Of a DNA stretch of 64,000 bases, positions 26,330 through 34,128 are shown one piece after another (the stretch's first letter is position 1; each line of letters opens with the position of its first letter). The translations under genes were made by a program, and so were the position numbers. The DNA is from Actinomycetospora endophytica. Its GTDB lineage: Bacteria; Actinomycetota; Actinomycetes; Mycobacteriales; Pseudonocardiaceae. The notes under the pieces were generated by a model that made no database searches, was not told where the DNA came from, and saw nothing but the letters and a program-made list of their open reading frames with translations. The stretch lies in contig NZ_JAJNDB010000006.1 of NCBI RefSeq assembly GCF_021026375.1, positions 186,001 through 250,000 on the forward strand, in the 5' to 3' direction.

Positions 26330-26764
26330 TCAGCTGTTGTTCCGGTCCGGGAACCGGGTCTGGTACTCGTCGAGGTGCTGGGTGGCGCACATGCGCTGCT
26401 CCTGCTGACCGCTCGCCTGCTGCATGCACTGGTCGAGGGTCAGCCCCTCACCGAAGGTACCGATCCCGAGCATGGCCGGGACGACGATCGCCGCGCCCCA
26501 GATGAGCCCGACGAGTCCCAGGACGAGGCCGCCCAGCGCGGCGCCGCCGGACCGGTCCGGGTCGTGGAAGGCCTTGCGCGCGCCGATGAAGCCCACGATC
26601 ACGGCGGCGAGCCCGGCGACCATGCCGACCCAGCCGAGGAACCACGCGGTCCCGGCGGCGACGACGCCCAGCACCAGGGCAGGGGTTCCCCATCCCTCGA
26701 GGCCCTTCCCCGTCGCGGAGCCACCGGCTTCGGGCTCGGGAGCGGCGGAGCGGGATGTCGTCAT
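26330..26764 (-). CDS. DUF4190-type membrane protein, paralogue 1
   Basis: 144 aa from ATG 26764 (MTTSRSAAPEPEAG). Three hydrophobic segments (TPALVLGVVAAGTAWFLGWVG, MVAGLAAVIVGFIGARKAF, LGGLVLGLVGLIWGAAIVVPA), matching DUF4190-type small membrane proteins, then a conserved outer tail FGEGLTLDQCMQQASGQQEQRMCATQH with two Cys that could form a disulfide. It is 33 nt upstream of pdxT on the same strand. Function unknown; a partner paralogue precedes it. Confidence 0.7.
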   Translation of the reverse strand: MTTSRSAAPEPEAGGSATGKGLEGWGTPALVLGVVAAGTAWFLGWVGMVAGLAAVIVGFIGARKAFHDPDRSGGAALGGLVLGLVGLIWGAAIVVPAMLGIGTFGEGLTLDQCMQQASGQQEQRMCATQHLDEYQTRFPDRNNS

Positions 26765-26816
26765 GGGCGTGGATGGTGCCACGGCCATGGCGGTGCCCGT
26801 CGCGCGGCCAGCCCGG

Positions 26817-27575
26817 TCAGGTGGCGGCGTTCGGGAAGCGCTGGTTGAACTCGGTGATGTGCTGCGACTTGCACATGTGCATCTCGAAGGCGCCGTTCGC
26901 CTGCTGGAGGCATTGGTCGAGCGTCAGGCCGTCCCCGAAGTTGCCGGTGCCGAACAGCGTCGGCCAGACGACGACCACGCCCACGACGAGCCCGACCGCG
27001 CCGAGGGTGAGGCCGCCGAGCGACGAGCCGCCGTCGGTCGCGAGGCCGTTCCAGGCGCGCCGGGCCCCGAGGTAACCGGCGGCCACCCCGAACAGCCCGA
27101 GAACCACGCCGGCCCAGCCGGTCCAGCACGTGCCCGCCGCGAGCAGGCCCAGGACGAGCGCCGGGATGCCCATGCCGTTGCGGCGCTCGGTGCCGTCGGC
27201 GGTCCCGGCGTCGTCGGGCTTGGCGCGGCCACGGCGCTCGGCATCGGCGACCGCCGCGGCCTCCTCGTCCGCACCCGGGGTGGGTACGGCGGGCGGGGTG
27301 GGAGCCTGCGGAGTCGGGGCCGCGGGGCCCTGCGTGCTCGGCGGCGGCGGGCCTGCCGCGTGCCCGGGTCGGCCGCGCGGGGCGGGTGGCCCGGGCGGCG
27401 GGCCGGGGGGCGGCGTCCGTGCGGGGCCGGGCGGTGCGGGGGCGACTCGGGGCAGCACGTCGGTCTCCGCCTCGAGCGGCGGCGCGGCGGTCGGCGGCCC
27501 GGCCGGCGGGGCCCCCGGTCCCTGCCGCGGGACCACGCGGACGCGGCGAGCGCCCTCGTTCGTCTCCCCGGTCAT
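26817..27575 (-). CDS. DUF4190-type membrane protein, paralogue 2 with long proline-rich N-terminus
   Basis: 252 aa from ATG 27575. Residues 1-135 are proline/alanine-rich and likely cytoplasmic (PGPARTPPPGPPPGPPAPRG). The membrane part GIPALVLGLLAAGTCWTGWAG, VVLGLFGVAAGYLGARRAW, LGGLTLGAVGLVVGVVVVWP and the tail GDGLTLDQCLQQANGAFEMHMCKSQH align with paralogue 1, including both cysteines, so the pair arose by duplication. It lies between pdxS and paralogue 1. Confidence 0.7.
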   Translation of the reverse strand: MTGETNEGARRVRVVPRQGPGAPPAGPPTAAPPLEAETDVLPRVAPAPPGPARTPPPGPPPGPPAPRGRPGHAAGPPPPSTQGPAAPTPQAPTPPAVPTPGADEEAAAVADAERRGRAKPDDAGTADGTERRNGMGIPALVLGLLAAGTCWTGWAGVVLGLFGVAAGYLGARRAWNGLATDGGSSLGGLTLGAVGLVVGVVVVWPTLFGTGNFGDGLTLDQCLQQANGAFEMHMCKSQHITEFNQRFPNAAT

Positions 27576-27620
27576 CGTCGCGATCCTCCCACCCCGGACG
27601 TCAGGCGGTCGTCCGGCCCG

Positions 27621-28523
27621 TCACCAGCCCCGCGTGGCCAGCTTCTCGGAGTCGGGCATGTCGGACGTCGTCCGTCCGACCATCGCCTCGCCGAGACCGG
27701 CCGAGACCTTGGCGATCACGTCGGGATCGTCGTGGAACGTGGTGGCCTTGACGATCGCCTCGGCCCGGCGGGCCGGGTCGCCCGACTTGAAGATCCCGGA
27801 ACCGACGAAGACCCCTTCGGCGCCGAGCTGCATCATCATGGCCGCGTCCGCGGGGGTCGCGATGCCGCCGGCGGTGAACAGCACGACGGGCAGCCGCCCG
27901 GACTCGGCGATCTCCTGCACGATCGGCAGCGGGGCCTGCAGGTCCTTGGCCGCGGCGTAGAGCTCCTGAGCATCCATGCGGGAGAGCCGGCGGATGTCCG
28001 CGCGGATGGCCCGCATGTGACGGGTGGCCTCGACGACGTTGCCCGTGCCCGCCTCGCCCTTCGAGCGGATCATCGCGGCGCCCTCGCCGATGCGGCGCAG
28101 GGCCTCGCCGAGGTTGGTCGCGCCGCAGACGAAGGGGACCGTGAACGCCCACTTGTCGATGTGGTGCGCCTCGTCCGCCGGGGTGAGCACCTCGGACTCG
28201 TCCACGTAGTCCACGCCCAGCGACTGCAGGACCTGGGCCTCGACGAAGTGGCCGATGCGGGCCTTGGCCATCACCGGGATCGACACCGCGTCGACGATCC
28301 CGGTGATCATGTCGGGATCGGACATCCGGGCGACCCCGCCGTCGGCGCGGATGTCGGCCGGCACGCGCTCGAGCGCCATGACCGCCACGGCGCCGGCGTC
28401 CTCGGCGATGCGCGCCTGCTCCGGGGTGACCACGTCCATGATCACGCCGCCCTTGAGCATGTCGGCGAGGCCGCGCTTGACCCCCCGCGAATCGGACGAG
28501 GTGGTCGGGTCGGGGCGGGTCAC
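27621..28523 (-). CDS. pdxS: Pyridoxal 5'-phosphate synthase, synthase subunit
   Basis: 300 aa from GTG 28523, chosen because GGAGG sits 7 nt upstream; a TTG/ATG start 9-10 codons earlier is less likely. PdxS TIM barrel making PLP from ribose 5-phosphate, glyceraldehyde 3-phosphate and ammonia: [51 protein letters not shown] with the active lysine, [15 protein letters not shown], and [13 protein letters not shown]. Works as a complex with PdxT. Confidence 0.96.
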   Translation of the reverse strand: MTRPDPTTSSDSRGVKRGLADMLKGGVIMDVVTPEQARIAEDAGAVAVMALERVPADIRADGGVARMSDPDMITGIVDAVSIPVMAKARIGHFVEAQVLQSLGVDYVDESEVLTPADEAHHIDKWAFTVPFVCGATNLGEALRRIGEGAAMIRSKGEAGTGNVVEATRHMRAIRADIRRLSRMDAQELYAAAKDLQAPLPIVQEIAESGRLPVVLFTAGGIATPADAAMMMQLGAEGVFVGSGIFKSGDPARRAEAIVKATTFHDDPDVIAKVSAGLGEAMVGRTTSDMPDSEKLATRGW

Positions 28524-28727
28524 GGCAGGGCCTCCATCAACGAACGGCATCAACGACGGTGTCGGACTCCCCGATGCTAGACGCGACCCCCGACAGCGTC
28601 AGGCGCCCGCGACGCGGCCCACGTCACGGAGCCGGCATCAGGCCACCCGCGGGTGCGTGGATGGCGCCGTCCGCTCGTCAGATGTCAGGAATGTGCCATT
28701 GCTGACCGAGGGGCGGGCGGGGCCGAC

Positions 28728-29777
28728 CTACTGGATCGGCACCGGCGGATCGGGCGGCGCCAGGGAGCCGGGGTCGCCCAGCAGATCGGCGAGCTGGCGC
28801 GGGTAGACGACGTCGATCGTGGCCGCCAGCTCGGTGCGGGTCCACCAGCGGTGCCGGCGCACGGTGCGCCGCTCCTGCTCGGTGAACCCGGAGACGTCGA
28901 CCGTCGGCACCGGATCCACGCGGAGCACGAAGAACACCTCGCGAGCCGCGTAGGTGACGCCGTCGTGGTCGAAGATGACGTCGCGCACCCAGAGCGGGCC
29001 GTCGAGGTCGCCGATCCCCGGCTTCCCGGCCACGATCCCCGTCTCCTGCCCCAGCTCCCGCCCGGCCGCGTCGGCCGGGTCCTCGTCCGGCTCCACCCCG
29101 CCACCCGGCGTGAACCAGAACGCCTCCCCCGGTCGCGCGGGGTCCACGCCCTCGAAGAGCAGCACCCGTCCGTCCGGGTCGAGCACCACGACGCGCGCCG
29201 CGTCCCGCGCCACCGGGAGATCCACCGCGCCGTCGCCGTCGCCGGGCCGCTCCCCCGCCTCGGCGATCTCGAAGTAGCGCGGCCAGGGCGCGGTGCCCGC
29301 CAGGTGGAGCACCCGCACCATCCGCCGCCCCCGCAGCGCGCGCGTGTCCCGGATCGCGTCGTTGTGCACCCGCCGGGCGACCACCACGCGGGCGTCCGCG
29401 TCGGCGAGCTCGGCCGAGAGGTCCGGCGGCAGCAGCGCGTCGTCGAGCGCGGTGCGGCGCACCACGAGGTCGTTCTCGGCGGCCTCACGCGCCTCGGCAC
29501 CGCGCGCGCCCTCGACCGCCCGGGCGGCGGTCCGCAGCGCGCGCCGGTCGGTCGGGGTGAGCGACGACGGCGGCGCGGTGGCCGCGACCGCCCGGACCAC
29601 GGCCGCGCGACGGTCCAGCGCGTCGATCAGCCCGTGGTAGGCCGCGTCGACCCGCACGTGGAGCCGGTCGAGCCGGCGGGCCCGGCCGATCATCACGGCG
29701 GCGGTCACGAGGAGCACCACCACGACGACGGCGACGATCAGGACCGCGAGCCAGCCGCCCGGGCCGAACAGGTTCAC
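28728..29777 (-). CDS. Membrane-anchored protein with helical N-domain and NUDIX hydrolase domain
   Basis: 349 aa from GTG 29777, overlapping the pimA stop (GTGA). A transmembrane helix (residues ~9-30) is followed by a helical region to ~180 recalling LemA-like coiled domains (RVDAAYHGLIDALDRRAAVVRAV, AENDLVVRRTALDDALLPP). A NUDIX domain follows from ~200, with the NUDIX box GGGVEPDEDPADAAGRELGQ, then ETGI, matching GX5EX7REUXEEXGU apart from the usual EE being QE. Equivalent in place to Rv2609c. It should hydrolyse a nucleoside diphosphate derivative at the membrane; substrate unknown. Confidence 0.82.
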   Translation of the reverse strand: MNLFGPGGWLAVLIVAVVVVVLLVTAAVMIGRARRLDRLHVRVDAAYHGLIDALDRRAAVVRAVAATAPPSSLTPTDRRALRTAARAVEGARGAEAREAAENDLVVRRTALDDALLPPDLSAELADADARVVVARRVHNDAIRDTRALRGRRMVRVLHLAGTAPWPRYFEIAEAGERPGDGDGAVDLPVARDAARVVVLDPDGRVLLFEGVDPARPGEAFWFTPGGGVEPDEDPADAAGRELGQETGIVAGKPGIGDLDGPLWVRDVIFDHDGVTYAAREVFFVLRVDPVPTVDVSGFTEQERRTVRRHRWWTRTELAATIDVVYPRQLADLLGDPGSLAPPDPPVPIQ

Positions 29778-31045
29778 GACGACGACGGTAGGCGCCCGGG
29801 AATCCCCTCCGCCGTACGCGAGGAGGTGTCCGCGCCGACACGGCGCCGCGGCGAGCCGAGCCGCCCGTCGAGCGCCCCCGTGTCGTCCTCCCGGGGGACG
29901 ACCTGCCGCGGATCCGCCGCGACGGCCACCTCGTAGACGCGCAGCACCGCCGAGGCCACCGTGGTCCAGTCGAACGCGGCCACCCGGGACCGCCCGGCGC
30001 GCGCGAGCTCCGCTCGGCGTGCGGGGTCGGCGAGCAGGGCGGCGATCCCCTCCTCCCACACGGCCGGGTCGTCCGGCGGCAGCAGCTGCCCGGCGACGGC
30101 GCCGGAGTCGGGGTCGGTGAGCACCCGGCGGAACGCCTCGATGTCGCTGGCGACGACCGGGGTGCCCGCGGCCATCGCCTCGGCGACGACGATGCCGAAG
30201 CTCTCGCCGCCCGTGTTCGGCGTCGCGAGCAGGTCCATCGCGCCGAGGGCCCGCGCCTTGGTGGCGTCGTCGACGGCGCCGAGGATGTCGACGCGGTCGG
30301 CCAGCGTGGCGGGGAGGTGGCGTCGCAGGTCGGCGACGTCGCCCCGCCCGACGACGAGCAGCCGCAGCCCGGGGCGCGACGCCGCCAGGGGCGCGAGTGC
30401 CGCGAGCAGGGTGGCCATGCCCTTGCGCGGCTCGTCGAAGCGCCCGAGGAAGCCCACGGTGGTGCTCCCGGGCGGCCGGGCCAGGGGGTCGGCCGCAAAC
30501 GACGCGACGGCAGCCACATCAACGCCGTTGGGGATCTCGACCGCGTCACCGCCGAGGTGCTCGACGTAGACCTGCCGGGCCAGCGGCGAGACCGCGATCC
30601 GTGCGGTGACCCGCTCCAGCATCGGCCGCAGCCAGGACGCGAACAGGGCCATCGTCCGCGACCGCGGCGTCGAGGTGTGGAACGTCGCGACGACGGGTCC
30701 GTCGGCGACGGCGAGCGCGAGCATCGACAGGCTCGGCGCGGTCGGCTCGTGCAGGTGCAGCACGTCGAACGCGCCCGCGGCGAGCCAGCGCCGCACGCGG
30801 TGCATCGAGACCGGGCCGAACGTCAGCCGGGCCACCGAACCGTTGTAGGGGATGCCGACGGCGCGGCCGGCCCGGGTGACGAAGTCCGGGACCGGGGTGG
30901 ACGGGCTCGCCGGGGCGAGGACGTCGACGTGGTGACCGAGCCGGACGAGCGCCCGCGCCAGGTCCAGGACGTGGGCCTGCACGCCGCCCGCGACGTCGAG
31001 CGAGTACGGGCACACGATCCCGACCCTCAGGGACGTTCCGGCCAT
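29774..31045 (-). CDS. pimA: Phosphatidylinositol alpha-mannosyltransferase
   Basis: 423 aa from ATG 31045. GT4-family glycosyltransferase that adds the first mannose from GDP-mannose to phosphatidylinositol. Family blocks: RVGIVCPYSLDVAGGVQAHVLDLARAL, FDVLHLHEPTAPSLSMLAL, VVATFHTSTPRSR, IPNGVDV, VGFLGRFDEPRKGMATLL and the donor-binding ATPNTGGESFGIVVAEAMAAG. The C-terminal ~45 residues are a variable tail. In M. tuberculosis pimA (Rv2610c) directly follows the acyltransferase gene; here about 16 kb of other genes separate them. Confidence 0.93.
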   Translation of the reverse strand: MAGTSLRVGIVCPYSLDVAGGVQAHVLDLARALVRLGHHVDVLAPASPSTPVPDFVTRAGRAVGIPYNGSVARLTFGPVSMHRVRRWLAAGAFDVLHLHEPTAPSLSMLALAVADGPVVATFHTSTPRSRTMALFASWLRPMLERVTARIAVSPLARQVYVEHLGGDAVEIPNGVDVAAVASFAADPLARPPGSTTVGFLGRFDEPRKGMATLLAALAPLAASRPGLRLLVVGRGDVADLRRHLPATLADRVDILGAVDDATKARALGAMDLLATPNTGGESFGIVVAEAMAAGTPVVASDIEAFRRVLTDPDSGAVAGQLLPPDDPAVWEEGIAALLADPARRAELARAGRSRVAAFDWTTVASAVLRVYEVAVAADPRQVVPREDDTGALDGRLGSPRRRVGADTSSRTAEGIPGRLPSSS

Positions 31046-31118
31046 GGCCACCAGCGTCCCACGCACGACGACGGCCCCCGCGCGGCACGGGCCGGGGCGG
31101 GGGTGTGTCGGTGGCGGG

Positions 31119-31742
31119 TCACCGGCGGGCGAGGCACACCCCGCTCACCCGGAGCATCGCGGCCATGACCCCGACGCCGAGGGTGATCGAGCCGTGCGCC
31201 CCGCCGGTCACGGCCCAGGCGTTCCCGGCGACGACGCCGACCGCGGCGAGCACCGAGACGCCGGCGGCGACGGCGTGGCCCTCGCGACGCATCCGGCCGG
31301 CGAGGAGCAGGCAGGTCACGGTCAACGCGAGGAACGAGAGCGTTCCGGTGATCATGTGGCCGACGGCGTGCCAGCTCAGGCCGGGCGTCCCGACCGGGTC
31401 CATGGAGAACACCCCCGCGGCGGCCAGCAGCACCCCGGAGAGGCCCCAGGCGCCCGCCAGGGCCCGGGAGCGGGGGAAGGACCGGCGCAGACCGACGGCG
31501 CCGAGGACGACCAGCAGGCCGCCGATCAGGAAGTTCGCGATCTGGATCCAGCCGAGCGAACCGGTCGCGAGCAGGCTCAGGGGCTCGTACGAGAAGTCGA
31601 AGTCCGAGCGGGTGGCGGCCTGGGTCAGCGCCACCACCGACCACAGCGGCGCGGACACCGCTCCGGCGAGGAGCAGGCGGTCGGTGGTGACGGCCCGGTC
31701 GGCGTCGGTGCCGGCGGCGGGGGTGGTGAGCGTGGCGGTCAT
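31119..31742 (-). CDS. DUF998 membrane protein
   Basis: 207 aa from ATG 31742. Typical DUF998 organisation with six hydrophobic segments: LAGAVSAPLWSVVALTQA, FDFSYEPLSLLATGSLGWIQIANFLIGG, LSGVLLAAAGVFSMDP, WHAVGHMITGTLSFLAL and later helices. The family is of unknown function, often with redox or sigma-factor-linked neighbours. It diverges from the YCII/ECF pair; the shared promoter region carries a perfect palindrome at 31787-31824. Confidence 0.8.
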   Translation of the reverse strand: MTATLTTPAAGTDADRAVTTDRLLLAGAVSAPLWSVVALTQAATRSDFDFSYEPLSLLATGSLGWIQIANFLIGGLLVVLGAVGLRRSFPRSRALAGAWGLSGVLLAAAGVFSMDPVGTPGLSWHAVGHMITGTLSFLALTVTCLLLAGRMRREGHAVAAGVSVLAAVGVVAGNAWAVTGGAHGSITLGVGVMAAMLRVSGVCLARR

Positions 31743-31786
31743 GGCGTCCTCCGTGGGTCGAGCGGTCGTCGGGGCGTCGTGCGGGC

Positions 31787-31824
31787 CGATGTGACAGGGA
31801 ACGACTAGATTCCCTGTCACATCG
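31787..31824. promoter_or_regulatory. Perfect palindrome in a divergent promoter region, likely operator
   Basis: Arms CGATGTGACAGGGAA (31787-31801) and TTCCCTGTCACATCG (31810-31824) match perfectly across an 8-nt centre. The site lies between the divergent DUF998 (start 31742) and YCII (start 31882) genes, so one bound dimer could control both. Confidence 0.75.
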
Positions 31825-31881
31825 CCCGAGTCGACGTCGTGGTGACCAGGCACGACCGATCACGACCCGAAGGAGACGACG

Positions 31882-32211
31882 ATGCGATTCCTCATGACGA
31901 CCGGGGAGAACAGCCGGCAGCCCGACGAGGCCCTGTTCGCGGAGATGGGCGCGTTCATCGAGGAGATGGCGGCGTCCGGGAGGCTCGTCGTCACCGGCGG
32001 GCTCGGCCCGGACCCCCGGCGGATGGAGTCGCTGGGCGACGAGATCACCGTGACCGACGGCCCGTTCACCGAGACCAAGGAGGCGATCCTCGGTTTCGCG
32101 ATCATGGACTGCGACTCGTGGGACGAGGCGCTGGAGATCGCGCGGCGCTTCCGGGCGATCGTGGGTGACGGGCAGTCGACGATCCACCAGGTGTTCGGGC
32201 CCGATGAGTGA
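31882..32211 (+). CDS. YCII/DGPF-domain protein
   Basis: 109 aa from ATG 31882 with a GAAGGAGA ribosome site. YCII-related fold with the DGPF signature in ITVTDGPFTETKEAILGFAIM. Genes of this type are known companions of ECF42-group sigma factors, and here the sigma gene overlaps its end by 8 bp. The family is suspected to be enzymatic or sensory, but the role is not established. Confidence 0.88.
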   Translation: MRFLMTTGENSRQPDEALFAEMGAFIEEMAASGRLVVTGGLGPDPRRMESLGDEITVTDGPFTETKEAILGFAIMDCDSWDEALEIARRFRAIVGDGQSTIHQVFGPDE

Positions 32212-34105
32212 CGTCCGGGCCGCCGTCGCCGACCACTGGCGCCGGGAGTCCGCGACCGTCGTCGCGACCCTGGTCCGGATGGTCGGCGACGCCGGTCTGG
32301 CCGAGGAACTCGCCCAGGACGCCCTCGTCGCGGCGCTCGAGCAGTGGCCGGGGTCGGGGATTCCCGACGAGCCCGGCGCGTGGCTGACCACGGTCGCGCG
32401 CCGCCGCGCCGTCGACCACCTGCGCCGCACCGGCCGGCTGGAGTCCTACGACGACGAGCCACCACCGGAGCCCGCGCCGGCCGACGGGCCCGCGGACGAC
32501 GACGACGTCGTGCGCCTCATGCTCCTCACCTGCCATCCCGCGCTGGCGCGGGACGAGCGCACGGCGATGACGCTGCGCCTCGTCGGCGGCCTCGGGACCG
32601 CCGAGATCGCGCGGGCCTTCCTGCTGCACGAGCAGCAGGTCGTCGCGCGGATCGCGCGCGCCAAGCGGACGCTCGCCGAGGTCGGGGTGTCCCCGGGCGG
32701 TGACCTCGGCGGTCGGCTCGGGGCCGTCCTCGAGGTCGTCTACCTCGTCTTCAACGAGGGGTACACGGCCACCGCGGGCGCGGATCTGCTGCGCCCGCGG
32801 CTCGTCGGCGAGGCGCTGCGGCTGGGTCGCCTGCTCACCGCGCACGCACCGGACGACCCGGAGGCCCACGGTCTGCTCGCGCTGATGGAGCTGCAGGCCT
32901 CCCGCTCGGCCGCGCGCACCGACCCGGCCGGCGCGCCGGTGCCCCTCGACGAGCAGGACCGCACGCTCTGGGACCGCGACGCGATCCGCCGCGGTGTGGC
33001 GTCACTGCTGCGCACGCGTAGGACCCCGGGGCGGCCCGGCCCCTACGTGCTGCAGGCCGCGATCGCCGTGCAGCACGCGCAGGCCGCCCGGCCCGAGGAC
33101 ACCGACCGGGCGCAGGTCGCGGCGCTCTACGACCTGCTCGTGACCGTCCTCCCGACCCCGGTGGTGCGGCTGAACCGCGCGGTCGCGATCGGTGCGGCGC
33201 AGGGGCCCACCGCGGGCCTGGCGGCCGTCGACGAGCTGGTCACCGAGGGCACGCTGCGCGACTACCACCTGCTCCCGGCGGTGCGGGCCGATCTGCTCGG
33301 CCGGCTCGGGCGCGACGCCGAGGCGCGGGTGGAGTGGCGTCGGGCGGCCGCCCTGACCGCCAACGCCGCCGAACGGGCGTTGCTCCTGCGCCGCGCCGAC
33401 GCCCTCGCCGCGGTCGCGGCCACCGGGCCCACTCTCGGTCCGGCGGTGGAACGGTTCCTCGCCCGCGACGACCTCTCGGGCGCCTCACGCCGCTCCTACG
33501 GCCAGACCCTGCGCCGGCTGGTGCGCGCCCTCGGCGACGCGCGCCCGCTCGCGACCCTCGACGCCGACGTCGTGGCCGGGGTCCTGACGACGACGTGGAG
33601 CGACGCCTCGGCCGCCACCTGGAACCGGCACCGGGCGACCGTCCGGTCCTTCGCGGCCTGGCTGGACCGGCCGGGGATCGCCACCGGGGTGGCCACGCGG
33701 GACGCACCGGCGCGCCCGGCCGTCGTCGCACCCGTCGTCCCCGACGGGCCGCTGCGCGAGCGGGCGCTCTGGGCCGTGCTCGCGGAGTCCGGGGCGAGGG
33801 TGACCGAGGCGCTCGGCCTCGACGTGGACGACCTCGACCTCACCGGACACCGGGCCGGGGCCCTCCGGTGGTCGCCGGCCACGAGCGGTCTGCTCCGGGC
33901 CCTGGTCGGGTCGCGCGCCGCGGGCCCGCTGTTCCTCTCCGAGCGGCGTCCGGGGCCGGCTCGCCGACCCGGTGCGCGGGATCTCTGCCCGCACACCGGG
34001 CGGCGCCGGTTGTCCTACGAACGGGCCGAGTACCTGTTCAAGCAGGCCTCGTCCGGCTCCACGCTGAGAGCGCTTCGCGCATGTGAGCGGATTTGGTCGT
34101 CCTGA
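32204..34105 (+). CDS. ECF42-type sigma factor fused to a truncated tyrosine recombinase domain
   Basis: 633 aa from ATG 32204. Residues 1-~400 are a full ECF sigma factor of the DGPF-linked type: sigma2 (GDAGLAEELAQDALVAALEQWP), sigma4 (ERTAMTLRLVGGLGTAEIARAFLL) and the helical C-terminal extension (VYLVFNEGYTATAG, PTPVVRLNRAVAIG). From ~408 the chain continues as an integrase: SAM-like core-binding domain (AVERFLARDDLSGASRRSYG, RHRATVRSFAAWLDRPG) and catalytic start with Arg532 in ESGARVTEALGLDVDDLDL. It stops at SGSTLRALRACERIWSS, where integrases continue with the HxxR, H and Tyr residues, so recombination activity must be lost. The last residues lie in a 46-bp palindrome. Confidence 0.85.
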   Translation: MSDVRAAVADHWRRESATVVATLVRMVGDAGLAEELAQDALVAALEQWPGSGIPDEPGAWLTTVARRRAVDHLRRTGRLESYDDEPPPEPAPADGPADDDDVVRLMLLTCHPALARDERTAMTLRLVGGLGTAEIARAFLLHEQQVVARIARAKRTLAEVGVSPGGDLGGRLGAVLEVVYLVFNEGYTATAGADLLRPRLVGEALRLGRLLTAHAPDDPEAHGLLALMELQASRSAARTDPAGAPVPLDEQDRTLWDRDAIRRGVASLLRTRRTPGRPGPYVLQAAIAVQHAQAARPEDTDRAQVAALYDLLVTVLPTPVVRLNRAVAIGAAQGPTAGLAAVDELVTEGTLRDYHLLPAVRADLLGRLGRDAEARVEWRRAAALTANAAERALLLRRADALAAVAATGPTLGPAVERFLARDDLSGASRRSYGQTLRRLVRALGDARPLATLDADVVAGVLTTTWSDASAATWNRHRATVRSFAAWLDRPGIATGVATRDAPARPAVVAPVVPDGPLRERALWAVLAESGARVTEALGLDVDDLDLTGHRAGALRWSPATSGLLRALVGSRAAGPLFLSERRPGPARRPGARDLCPHTGRRRLSYERAEYLFKQASSGSTLRALRACERIWSS

Positions 34106-34125
34106 CGACCAAATCCACTCACATG
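34080..34125. repeat. 46-bp palindromic element, copy 2; also terminator-like
   Basis: 22-bp arms with one mismatch and a CT centre: CATGTGAGCGGATTTGG... paired with ...CCAAATCCACTCACATG. It contains the stop codon of the sigma-integrase fusion (34103) and ends 4 bp before the stop of the convergent sugar transporter (34129), so it could end both transcripts. Homologous to the element at 13792-13837. Confidence 0.85.
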
Positions 34126-34128
34126 CCG

